DNA of 38,371 nt from Pseudomonas sp. (lineage in GTDB: Bacteria > Pseudomonadota > Gammaproteobacteria > Pseudomonadales > Pseudomonadaceae): NCBI RefSeq assembly GCF_030683065.1, contig NZ_JAUXMX010000010.1, positions 1 to 38,371 on the forward strand, written 5' to 3'. Positions 24,626 through 32,218 of the stretch are shown piece after piece. Made by a program: the position numbers and the translations under genes. The notes below the pieces were generated by a model. That model did not search any database, had not been told where the DNA came from, and was given only the letters and a program-made list of their open reading frames with translations. Within the stretch, counting starts at the first letter, position 1, and each line of letters begins with the position of its first letter.

Positions 24626-25594
24626 TTACGGCTTGCGTGCGATCAGTACGGCGCGAGTCGGAGCCGGCAGGCCTTCGAGGGTGCGGCTGTGATCAGCCGG
24701 GTCGAGGAACTCCGGCAGCGACTGAAAGCGCATCCAGTCAGTCGCGCGCTGTTCCTGCACCGAGGTGGTGTTGACATCCACGCAGCGCACATCGACAAAG
24801 CCGGCACGGCGCAGCCATAGCTCCAGTGCCGGCACCGATGGCAGAAACCAGACGTTACGCATCTGCGCGTAGCGGTCCTCGGGTACCAGCACCTGCTGGG
24901 CATCGCCTTCCACCACCAGGGTTTCCAGCACCAGCTCGCCGCCCTTCACCAGGCAGTCTTTCAAGTCCAGCAAGTGATCGATTGGCGAGCGCCGGTGGTA
25001 GAGCACGCCCATGGAAAACACCGTATCGAAACCCTGCAGCTTGCCGGGCAGTTCCTCGAAGGCCAGCGGCAGGTGCCAGGCCTGCAGGTCGGGCAGGTAA
25101 TTCTTGATCGCCAGGAACTGGCAGAGGAACAGCCAGTTAGGATCGATGCCAACCACGCTGTCGGCGCCGGCACCGAGCATGCGCCACATGTAGTAGCCGT
25201 TACCGCAGCCGACATCCAGTACGCGTTTGCCCTTGAGGTCGAGGTAGGGCGCCACGCGCTGCCACTTCCAGTCCGAGCGCCATTCGGTATCCACCTGCAC
25301 GCCGAATAGATCGAACGGGCCTTTGCGCCATGGGATCAACCCCTGCAGTGCGCTCTTCAGCTCAGCTCGGGTGTTTTCGTCGCAGGCCCCGCCGAAGGTG
25401 AAGGCCGTCAACAGCTGCAATTGTTCGACATTCAGTTTTGGCAGTGCCTGAACGGCGCCATACCAGCGCTGCAGGTCGCCATGACCGATGGCCAGCTTGG
25501 CGTCGATCTGACCGGGCAGGCCGGCTGACCAGTCTTGTAGTGGGGTGCCCGCGAGGGCGGCTTGCAGGGCGTCGAGGTCTAGGCGGCTGATCAT
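24626..25594 (-). CDS. cmoB: tRNA U34 carboxymethyltransferase CmoB
   Basis: A 322-aa enzyme that transfers the carboxymethyl group of carboxy-S-adenosylmethionine to 5-hydroxyuridine at wobble position 34, producing cmo5U. The methyltransferase fold shows motif [46 protein letters not shown] and [11 protein letters not shown]. The N-terminal segment ending in [19 protein letters not shown] is diagnostic of CmoB. The start overlaps the cmoA stop (ATGA, 25591-25594), so the pair is coupled. The window's tRNA-Val(UAC) is a known kind of cmo5U substrate. Confidence 0.97.
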   Translation of the reverse strand: MISRLDLDALQAALAGTPLQDWSAGLPGQIDAKLAIGHGDLQRWYGAVQALPKLNVEQLQLLTAFTFGGACDENTRAELKSALQGLIPWRKGPFDLFGVQVDTEWRSDWKWQRVAPYLDLKGKRVLDVGCGNGYYMWRMLGAGADSVVGIDPNWLFLCQFLAIKNYLPDLQAWHLPLAFEELPGKLQGFDTVFSMGVLYHRRSPIDHLLDLKDCLVKGGELVLETLVVEGDAQQVLVPEDRYAQMRNVWFLPSVPALELWLRRAGFVDVRCVDVNTTSVQEQRATDWMRFQSLPEFLDPADHSRTLEGLPAPTRAVLIARKP

Positions 25595-26334
25595 GGCAGG
25601 GCAATCAATGAGGCGAAGTTAAGGCACTGGAACCACGGCACCACCTTGCTGAAGCCGGCGGCCAGCAAGCGTTCGCGGTGCTGTTCCAGGCTGTCCGGGA
25701 GCATGACTTTCTCGATGGCGCTGCGCTTTTGCGCTATTTCCAGTTCGCTGTAACCGTTGGCGCGTTTGAACGCGATATGCAGGTCGCCGAGCAGCTGCTG
25801 TTGCTCGGCATCCTCGAAGCGCAGTTTTTCCGAGAGAATCAGCGCACCGCCGGGCAGCAAGGCCTGGCGAATCCGTGTCAGCAGGGCCAGGCGCTGTTCG
25901 GGCTGGATAAACTGCAGGGTGAAATTCAGCGCCACCAGCGAGGCCGGCTGGAACGTCAGGCTGAGAATGTCAGCCTCGACCACCTCGACGGGCAGCAGCT
26001 CCTGGAACATCGAGTCCTGGGCATGCAGGTATTCGCGGCAGCGTTCGACCATGGCGCTGGAATTGTCCACCGCGATCACCCGGCAGTCTTCGACCTGGAC
26101 ATGGCGGCGCAGGGCCTGGGTCACTGCACCGAGGGAGCTACCGAGGTCGTAGAGCACGCTGTGCGGCTGGGCGAACTGGCCGGCGAGTACGCCGATGTTC
26201 TCGACGATGGTCGGGTAACCGGGCACCGAGCGCTTGATCATGTCCGGGAACACCCGCACCACGTCCTCGTTGAAGGCGAAGTCCGGCACCTGGGCCAGGG
26301 GCTGGGCGAAGAGACGGTCGGGCTGTTTTTTCAC
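25591..26334 (-). CDS. cmoA: Carboxy-S-adenosyl-L-methionine synthase CmoA
   Basis: A 247-aa enzyme that converts S-adenosylmethionine and prephenate to carboxy-S-adenosylmethionine, the cofactor used by CmoB. The SAM fold shows [36 protein letters not shown] and [16 protein letters not shown] chose the GTG at 26334 (protein starts [12 protein letters not shown] after Met), preceded by GGAA; this gives the family length of 247 aa. An upstream ATG would add 30 unconserved residues. It is the first gene of the cmoAB pair. Confidence 0.95.
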   Translation of the reverse strand: MKKQPDRLFAQPLAQVPDFAFNEDVVRVFPDMIKRSVPGYPTIVENIGVLAGQFAQPHSVLYDLGSSLGAVTQALRRHVQVEDCRVIAVDNSSAMVERCREYLHAQDSMFQELLPVEVVEADILSLTFQPASLVALNFTLQFIQPEQRLALLTRIRQALLPGGALILSEKLRFEDAEQQQLLGDLHIAFKRANGYSELEIAQKRSAIEKVMLPDSLEQHRERLLAAGFSKVVPWFQCLNFASLIALP

Positions 26335-26539
26335 GGTGGTTCCGCACAAGGTCGAGAAAGCCGGCGATTTTAGCGTGAAAGTCGCGCAGCGACGACGCCC
26401 ATGTGAACGGTTGGCCTGTAGCACGCTGCCGCCGCCCAGACGTCGGTTGAGTTAGCGGCGCTAATATTCCCCAGCAAGCCACACCTCCCCGCCGCCACGT
26501 AACCCAACACCGCGGCAACAGGCCTACCGCCAAAGGTGA

Positions 26540-26635
26540 TTACTTCAATTGATCGGAGAAATATTCACCCGCGCCCTGCAGCGGGCCCAGCGGGTTGCGT
26601 TTGACTTCAAAATGACGAATGTTCGGCTCAGCCAT
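26540..26635 (-). CDS. Possible 31-aa protein, or frameshifted tail of the lipoprotein
   Basis: An ATG at 26635 opens a 31-codon frame ending in TAA at 26540: it begins MAEPNIRHFEVKRN and ends GAGEYFSDQLK. It overlaps the stop of the lipoprotein gene by 8 nt. Codons are GC-rich and typical of the genome (CGC, AAC, CCG, CTG, GGC). The ribosome binding site is weak. The sequence could equally be the natural C-terminus of the lipoprotein, lost through a small insertion or deletion near AATGG. The remaining DNA from 26336 to 26540 shows nothing recognisable beyond the cmoA promoter. Confidence 0.4.
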   Translation of the reverse strand: MAEPNIRHFEVKRNPLGPLQGAGEYFSDQLK

Positions 26636-27113
26636 TGCTGACTTTGTGCACCAGGGTGTCGTCTACCAGCACGAACACCGCACGGAACGACCAGCCCTGC
26701 AACGCCCGTTGTTTGCGGAAATTGAATACGTCAGCCCAGAAACTGCCGACCCGTTGGGTGTCGGTCTTGGTGAATTCAAAGGCGTAGCCGATGCACTTAT
26801 CCTTGGCCTCCAGGCATTCCAGCAGGCCGTCCGGCAGGTAGTCGATGGGGATATTCGGCTGCACGAACATCAGCCGCACGTCGATGAACGAGAGCATCTT
26901 GCCGTTGCCATGGGCCAGTGGATCAAAGCCCAGGGAGAACAGTTCGGCGCGACTGGTCTTGCCATTGATGGCCTGGGAATAGCGCATTTCTGCATCCAGG
27001 TAATCAATGAATGGTGACTGCACTTCGGCTCGTTCGCTGGGTAAAAGGCTGCCGCATCCACTCAACCATGCCAGCGCCATGCCCACCAGTGCTTCACGCC
27101 ATAGCCGCGTCAT
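26628..27113 (-). CDS. Putative lipoprotein of unknown function
   Basis: A 161-aa protein. The N-terminus TRLWREALVGMALAWLSGC is a lipoprotein signal with lipobox LSGC (Cys at about residue 20). The mature part is mixed alpha-beta, with FIDYLDAEMRYSQAING, LSFIDVRLMFVQPNIPIDY, two cysteines in LLECLEAKDKC that could form a disulfide, and RALQGWSFRAVFVLVDDTL near the end. I chose the ATG at 27113 because it opens on the signal; a longer frame upstream is unconserved-looking. I do not recognise the family. The end may be frameshifted (see the adjoining small ORF). Confidence 0.7.
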   Translation of the reverse strand: MTRLWREALVGMALAWLSGCGSLLPSERAEVQSPFIDYLDAEMRYSQAINGKTSRAELFSLGFDPLAHGNGKMLSFIDVRLMFVQPNIPIDYLPDGLLECLEAKDKCIGYAFEFTKTDTQRVGSFWADVFNFRKQRALQGWSFRAVFVLVDDTLVHKVSNG

Positions 27114-27273
27114 GTGGTGTGCCTCGCAAGTAGAACCCGTGTATTTGCTATAGCCGATTAAACCGGGTTCTGCTTGCCCTGCGAGGACAACATTGACGGC
27201 ATGAGCGTCGCCGACAATGCTGCCGGAGAGCCGCAACCAGGCGGTAACGGCCGAGTAGGGCGCTCACGCGGTT

Positions 27274-27666
27274 TTACTTGACCCTGATCGGGCAATCGAA
27301 GGTTTTTGCCGGGGCGACCTCGGTTTCCCAGGGCCGTTGATAGGTCAGCAGCAGGTGGCCTTCGCCGGCCTGTCGCGCCAGGAAACGCCACGTTGACTGG
27401 CCGGCACTGCCGATCAGTCCGGCGTCCTCAGGATTGCTGTAAACCTCGGGGCCGAGGCTATCGAGCAGGCTGCTGGCGCCGTCACGCAGCACCCAGCGAA
27501 AACCGGTGGTGGGGTTGCTCGGCAGGGTCAGGATCACTTGCTGACCGCTGCGCAGGCTCAGTGGACACTGGCTTTGCTGGTGCACATTGAGGCTACCGGC
27601 TTGGTGAGCACAGCCGCTCAACAAGACGAAGCCGAGCGGCAGTAACAGGCGATGGGCGTTGGGCAT
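27274..27666 (-). CDS. Chagasin-type (I42) protease inhibitor lipoprotein
   Basis: A 130-aa lipoprotein: signal NAHRLLLPLGFVLLSGC with lipobox LSGC. The mature part shows the hallmarks of the I42 cysteine-protease inhibitor family: the NPTTGFRW loop, and RPWE (in LTYQRPWETE) near the end. QVILTLPSN is the preceding strand. In chagasin these loops enter the active-site cleft of papain-like proteases. I chose the ATG at 27666, which has a perfect GAGGAG 6 nt upstream. It is the first of two lipoprotein genes on this strand. The target protease is unknown. Confidence 0.85.
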   Translation of the reverse strand: MPNAHRLLLPLGFVLLSGCAHQAGSLNVHQQSQCPLSLRSGQQVILTLPSNPTTGFRWVLRDGASSLLDSLGPEVYSNPEDAGLIGSAGQSTWRFLARQAGEGHLLLTYQRPWETEVAPAKTFDCPIRVK

Positions 27667-27831
27667 GGTGAACTCCTCGGTCGGCAAACGCCTGCCAGCA
27701 TAGCCGCTGTACAGGACAAGACGTAAGCCGGTGGAGGCTGTTGTAGCCGAGATTCATGGAGCCGGCGCAGCGTAATCCCAGGCCGCCGCCCTCCTGGGTT
27801 GCGCCGCGATTTATCCGGGTGCGAGGGCTGG

Positions 27832-27900
27832 GTAGGGTGGATGACGCTGTTTTCATCCACCACCGCTATGGGTGGATGGGTAAAGCGTCATCCACCCTAC
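27832..27900. repeat. 69-bp nested inverted repeat
   Basis: GTAGGGTGGATGACGCT (27832-27848) pairs perfectly over 17 bp with AGCGTCATCCACCCTAC (27884-27900). Inside, CATCCACC and GGTGGATG form a second 8-bp pair. The ends resemble other Pseudomonas GTAGG..-type intergenic repeats. It lies between the I42 lipoprotein gene and lon; it may also act as a bidirectional transcript end. Confidence 0.7.
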
Positions 27901-27932
27901 GATCTTGCAGCGCCTGCATAGGCACAGGTGAA

Positions 27933-30335
27933 CTAGTCGAACAACACCTTGGCCACATCGCTGTAGCGTTTGGCGAAGTGCACGGTGAGGCCTTCCTTGA
28001 GGTAGTCCGGTAGTTCCTCGTAGGAGCCGCGGTTGGCTTCCGGCAGGATCAGCTCGAAGATTTTCTGCCTGCGCGCGGCGATGACTTTCTCGCGCACCCC
28101 GCCAATTGGTAGCACCTGGCCGGTGAGGGTCAGTTCGCCGGTCATGGCCACGCCTTTTTTCGGCGCCTGGTTACGCGCGATCGAGAGCAGGGCGCTGGCC
28201 ATGGTCACGCCGGCGCTGGGGCCGTCCTTGGGTGTGGCACCTTCAGGAACATGCAGGTGGACGAACGCCTGGTCGAAGAACCCCGGCTCGCCGCCGAACT
28301 GCTTGAGGTGCGAGCTGATGTAGCTGTGGGCGATTTCTGCCGACTCCTTCATCACCTCGCCCAGTTGGCCGGTGAGCTTGAAACCGCGGTTCAGCGTGTG
28401 GACGCGGGTCGCCTCGATCGGCAGCGTCGCGCCACCCATGCTGGTCCAGGCCAGGCCGGTAATCACGCCGACGCCGGACAACACCTGCTCGCGGCGGAAG
28501 ACCGGCATGCCGAGGTAGGCTTCCAGATCCTTGGGGCCGATTTTGACCTTGCTGGCGGGGTCGTCGAGCAGCTTGACCACCGCCTTGCGCACCAGCTTGC
28601 CGAGCTGTTTTTCCAACTGGCGTACGCCGGCTTCCCGAGCGTAACCCTCGATCAACGCCCTGAGCGCAGTATCGCTGACGCTCAGGCGGTTCTTCGGCAC
28701 GCCAGCCTTGGCCAGCTGCTTGGGCCACAGGTGACGCTTGGCGATGGCCAGCTTCTCCTCGGTGATGTAGCCGGACAGGCGGATCACCTCCATGCGGTCG
28801 AGCAAGGGGCCGGGAATTGAATCCAGGGTGTTGGCAGTGCAGATGAACAGCACCTTGGACAGGTCCAGACGCAGGTCCAGGTAATGGTCGAGAAACTCGA
28901 CGTTCTGCTCCGGGTCGAGGGTTTCCAGCAACGCCGAAGCCGGGTCGCCCTGGTAGCTGCTGCTGAGCTTGTCGATCTCGTCGAGCATGATCACCGGGTT
29001 CATCACCTCGACCTCTTTCAGCGCCTGCACCAGCTTGCCGGGCAGGGCGCCGATGTAGGTGCGGCGGTGGCCCTTGATCTCGGCCTCATCGCGCATGCCG
29101 CCGACACTGAAACGATAGAACGGCCGCCCGAGGGATTCGGCAATCGACTTGCCGATGCTGGTCTTGCCCACGCCGGGCGGGCCGACCAGCAGGACGATGG
29201 AGCCGGCGATCTCGCCCTTGAAGGCGCCGACGGCGAGGAATTCGGTGATCCGTTCCTTGATGTCGTCCATCCCGGCATGGTGCTGATCGAGCACCTGGCG
29301 GGCGTGCTTGAGGTCGAGCTTGTCCTTGCCGACGATGCCCCAGGGCAGCGCGCTGGCCCAGTCCAGGTAGTTGCGGGTGACCGCGTATTCCGGCGAGCCG
29401 GTTTCCAGGATCGACAGCTTGTTGAGTTCTTCATCGATGCGTTTGCGCGCCTGCTCGGGCAGGGTCTTGCCCTGCAGGCGCAACTCGAACTGCTCGATGT
29501 CGGCGCTGCGGTCGTCTTTGCTCAGGCCCAGCTCCTGCTGGATGATCTTCAGCTGTTCCTTGAGGAAAAACTCACGCTGACTGCTGCCGATTTTGCGATT
29601 GACCTCCGCCGACAGCTCTTTCTGCAGGCGCCCGACTTCCACTTCCTTGCGCAGCAGCAGCAGGACTTTCTCCATGCGCTTGAGCATCGGCACGGTATCC
29701 AGCACTTCCTGCAATTGGTTGCCGGGTGCACTGGTCAGGGCTGCGGCGAAATCGGTCAGTGGCGAAGGGTCGTTGGGGCTGAAGCGGTTCAGGTAATTCT
29801 TCAGCTCTTCGCTGTACAGCGGGTTAAGCGGCAACAGCTCCTTGATCGCGTTGATCAGCGCCATGCCGTAGGCCTTAATCTCGTCGCGCGGGTCGGCTGG
29901 GCTTTTCGGGTATTCGACTTCTGCCAGGTATGGCGGCTTGCGGCTGAGCCAGCTGCGGATACGCACGCGGGTCAGGCCCTGGGCGACGAATTGCAGCTTG
30001 CCGCCTTCTTCGCTGGCGTGGTGCACCCGCACCAGGGTGCCGTGTTCCGGCAGGCTGTCGGGGTCGAAGCTGGCGCCGTCGGCTGGCGGGTTATCCATAT
30101 AGAACAGTGCCAGGCACTTGTGCGCGGTATTGGAGACGCGCTCCAGGGTTTTGCCCCAGGGTTCCTGGTTGACGACCACCGGCAGCACCTGGGCCGGGAA
30201 GAAGGGCCGGTTATGAACCGGGATCACATACAACGTGTCCGGTAATTGCTGATCGGGCAACGCAAGGCCATGGCTATTCTGGTCGGTTTTGCTGGCTTGC
30301 TCTGCGACGATATCGATGTCCTGTGGCTCGTTCAT
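27933..30335 (-). CDS. asrA: ATP-dependent Lon-family protease (AsrA type)
   Basis: An 800-aa cytoplasmic LonA-type protease. Residues about 35-230 form the LAN substrate domain (YVIPVHNRPFFPAQVLPV). A coiled region follows (KELSAEVNRKIGSSQREFFLKEQ...). The AAA+ module has Walker A GPPGVGKTS, Walker B VIMLDEIDKL and EVIRLSGY. The protease domain has the catalytic Ser in KDGPSAGVTMA and the catalytic Lys in GGVREKVIAARR. It differs in sequence from the main Lon and stands next to the PruR-like regulator, matching PA0779 (asrA, an aminoglycoside-stress-related paralog) in order. The symbol is inferred from that context; the enzyme class is certain. Confidence 0.9.
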   Translation of the reverse strand: MNEPQDIDIVAEQASKTDQNSHGLALPDQQLPDTLYVIPVHNRPFFPAQVLPVVVNQEPWGKTLERVSNTAHKCLALFYMDNPPADGASFDPDSLPEHGTLVRVHHASEEGGKLQFVAQGLTRVRIRSWLSRKPPYLAEVEYPKSPADPRDEIKAYGMALINAIKELLPLNPLYSEELKNYLNRFSPNDPSPLTDFAAALTSAPGNQLQEVLDTVPMLKRMEKVLLLLRKEVEVGRLQKELSAEVNRKIGSSQREFFLKEQLKIIQQELGLSKDDRSADIEQFELRLQGKTLPEQARKRIDEELNKLSILETGSPEYAVTRNYLDWASALPWGIVGKDKLDLKHARQVLDQHHAGMDDIKERITEFLAVGAFKGEIAGSIVLLVGPPGVGKTSIGKSIAESLGRPFYRFSVGGMRDEAEIKGHRRTYIGALPGKLVQALKEVEVMNPVIMLDEIDKLSSSYQGDPASALLETLDPEQNVEFLDHYLDLRLDLSKVLFICTANTLDSIPGPLLDRMEVIRLSGYITEEKLAIAKRHLWPKQLAKAGVPKNRLSVSDTALRALIEGYAREAGVRQLEKQLGKLVRKAVVKLLDDPASKVKIGPKDLEAYLGMPVFRREQVLSGVGVITGLAWTSMGGATLPIEATRVHTLNRGFKLTGQLGEVMKESAEIAHSYISSHLKQFGGEPGFFDQAFVHLHVPEGATPKDGPSAGVTMASALLSIARNQAPKKGVAMTGELTLTGQVLPIGGVREKVIAARRQKIFELILPEANRGSYEELPDYLKEGLTVHFAKRYSDVAKVLFD

Positions 30336-30624
30336 GCGGCACCTTTATTTGCACGTTACATGCTACATGGGGCGGTGCGGCGCGCTTTTCAATCAAACCA
30401 CAGCAATACGCGCCATAAGCTATCCCCCGTCGTCCAGCGCGCCGCGCTGTCGCGCAGCAACCAACCTGCGGCGCAAAGCCTCGTGCGCCCGCTAGCGGAT
30501 GCCCGCAGCCGTCAACCAATACATCAACAGGGTCGGCCACTGCGCCTGCCGCTGGTCGCCGAGGATGACGGTTGCCCATGCAACTGGTTAAAGTGCCAGC
30601 ACTCTCTGCGGAATTATCGTTGCA

Positions 30625-31377
30625 ATGCTCAAAGCACGCCTACTGCGCCTGGATGACCAGGCCCACGAACACACCCACGATCACCACCAGTTGGTGCTGT
30701 CGTTGATTGGCCGTGCGGAGTTCGAAGTCAACGGCCGTGGTGGTGAGGTGTGTCGCATGCGTGCCTGCCTGGTACCCGGCGATGCCGATCACCAGTTTGC
30801 GGGCATGGGCGACAACCGCATGCTGATCATCGACCTGAATGAGCAGGACACCTCCAGCGAAGACCTGGCACTGCTCACCCATCTGTTCGAGACGCCGCGT
30901 TACCCGCAGCTGGATGCCGACTTTCAGAACCTGCTGAGCTACGCCGGCGCCGAACTCGAGCGCTATGGCAGCGATCCGCTGCTGGCGCGCGCCCTGGGTG
31001 GTGTGCTGCTGCGTGCGTTGCACCTGCGCCTGTTCGGCGAGCAATCCGCTCGGCTGCCGGGGGCGCTGAATCTGGAGCGGCTGGACGGCTACATCATCGA
31101 ACACCTGGCGCGGCGCATCAGTGTCGCCGAGTTGGCCCAGGTCGCGTGCCTCAGCCCGAGTCATTTCCATGCGCAGTTCAAGGACAGCGTCGGCCTGACG
31201 CCCCATCAATACCTGCTGAAAACCCGCCTCGACAGTGCATCTCGTTTGTTGCGCGAGAGTCATTTGCCGTTGATTCGGATCGCTGAAGAGTGTGGCTTCT
31301 CCAGCCAGAGCGCACTGACCACCGCCATGCGTCGCTACCTTGGCCTGACCCCCAAGCGCCTGCGCGGCGCCGAGTAG
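30625..31377 (+). CDS. pruR: AraC-family transcription regulator, PruR-like
   Basis: A 250-aa regulator. The N-terminal cupin-like effector domain (about 1-90) has HEHTHDHHQLVLSLIG; the C-terminal AraC DNA-binding domain (about 145-245) has the two HTHs ISVAELAQVACLSPSHFHAQF and LPLIRIAEECGFSSQSALTTA, ending in the family's LTPKRLR. In P. aeruginosa the gene next to asrA encodes PruR, activator of proline utilisation (putAP). I infer the same here from the neighbour; no put genes lie in the window. It is divergent from lon across 289 bp that must hold both promoters. Confidence 0.85.
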   Translation: MLKARLLRLDDQAHEHTHDHHQLVLSLIGRAEFEVNGRGGEVCRMRACLVPGDADHQFAGMGDNRMLIIDLNEQDTSSEDLALLTHLFETPRYPQLDADFQNLLSYAGAELERYGSDPLLARALGGVLLRALHLRLFGEQSARLPGALNLERLDGYIIEHLARRISVAELAQVACLSPSHFHAQFKDSVGLTPHQYLLKTRLDSASRLLRESHLPLIRIAEECGFSSQSALTTAMRRYLGLTPKRLRGAE

Positions 31378-31528
31378 CGTCGTCGCTCACTGTCCTACGG
31401 CTTTCGCCAGCGCAAATGCGTGATCTTCTGCGCACGTCCAGCTAGTCTTGTGCGCATTCGATCTACGAGTCGCCAGGAAGGCGAAAATCTCAGTGCGGTG
31501 CGGATGGCGCCAATCACAAGTGAGCCGT

Positions 31529-32218
31529 ATGAACAGACCTTTCCTCAATTCGTTTCACGCCGTGTTGCTTGGTCTGCTTGGCGCGATCAGTCCAGCACTG
31601 TGGGCCGCCAGTTTGCATGCCGAGCTGGTGGACGCCCAAGGCCAGCCGCTGGCCAATGCGGTGCTCAGCTTGCGCGGCCCTCTGGGTGCGAATGCTGCGC
31701 CTGCGCCGGCACTGATGGACCAACAGGCCCAGCAGTTCGTGCCAAACGTGCTGGCGGTGCGCAGCGGCACCACGGTGTCGTTCCCCAATAGCGACAATAT
31801 TCGCCACCATGTGTATTCCTTCTCGCCGGCCAAACGCTTCGAACTGCGCCTGTACCAAGGCACGCCCAGCGAACCGGTGCAGTTCGACACGCCCGGGGTC
31901 GTGGTACTCGGCTGCAATATCCACGACTGGATGGTCGGCTATGTCTACGTCACCGACGACCCCTGGTTTGCCGTGAGTGACGCGCAGGGCAGGGTGCAAT
32001 TCGACACCTTACCGACCGGCAATTACAGCGTCAGCCTGTGGCACCCCCAGGCTCCCGACATGCTGCCGCAAGCTGCAGGTGAGTTGCTGTTGAGCGAGCA
32101 GCCCAGCCAGCAGCGCTTTACCCTGGCCATGCAGGCACCTGCCGCGCTGACCCCGGCGGCGCCGTCGAGTGCCTTTGGCGATGCCTTTAAAAAAGCGGCG
32201 CATGATGCTGCCCAATAG
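31529..32218 (+). CDS. Periplasmic cupredoxin-like (methylamine-utilisation-type) protein
   Basis: A 229-aa exported protein. A Sec signal spans about 1-26 (FHAVLLGLLGAISPALWA). An N-terminal Ig-like strand (ELVDAQGQPLANAVLSL) leads to a cupredoxin fold with the probable type-1 copper ligands: His in NIRHHVYSF, Cys and His in VVLGCNIHDWM, and the Met of that motif. A C-terminal carboxypeptidase-regulatory-like segment follows (FDTLPTGNYSVSLWHPQ). I chose the ATG at 31529, where the signal begins. Its stop overlaps the start of the next EAL gene by 14 nt, so the two are very probably co-translated. Copper binding is inferred from motif only. Confidence 0.8.
   Translation: MNRPFLNSFHAVLLGLLGAISPALWAASLHAELVDAQGQPLANAVLSLRGPLGANAAPAPALMDQQAQQFVPNVLAVRSGTTVSFPNSDNIRHHVYSFSPAKRFELRLYQGTPSEPVQFDTPGVVVLGCNIHDWMVGYVYVTDDPWFAVSDAQGRVQFDTLPTGNYSVSLWHPQAPDMLPQAAGELLLSEQPSQQRFTLAMQAPAALTPAAPSSAFGDAFKKAAHDAAQ

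Noticed and set aside
28884..30245. A 453-aa open frame opposite lon
   Set aside because: It is the antisense shadow of a fully conserved Lon protease gene in GC-rich DNA, with no family signature.
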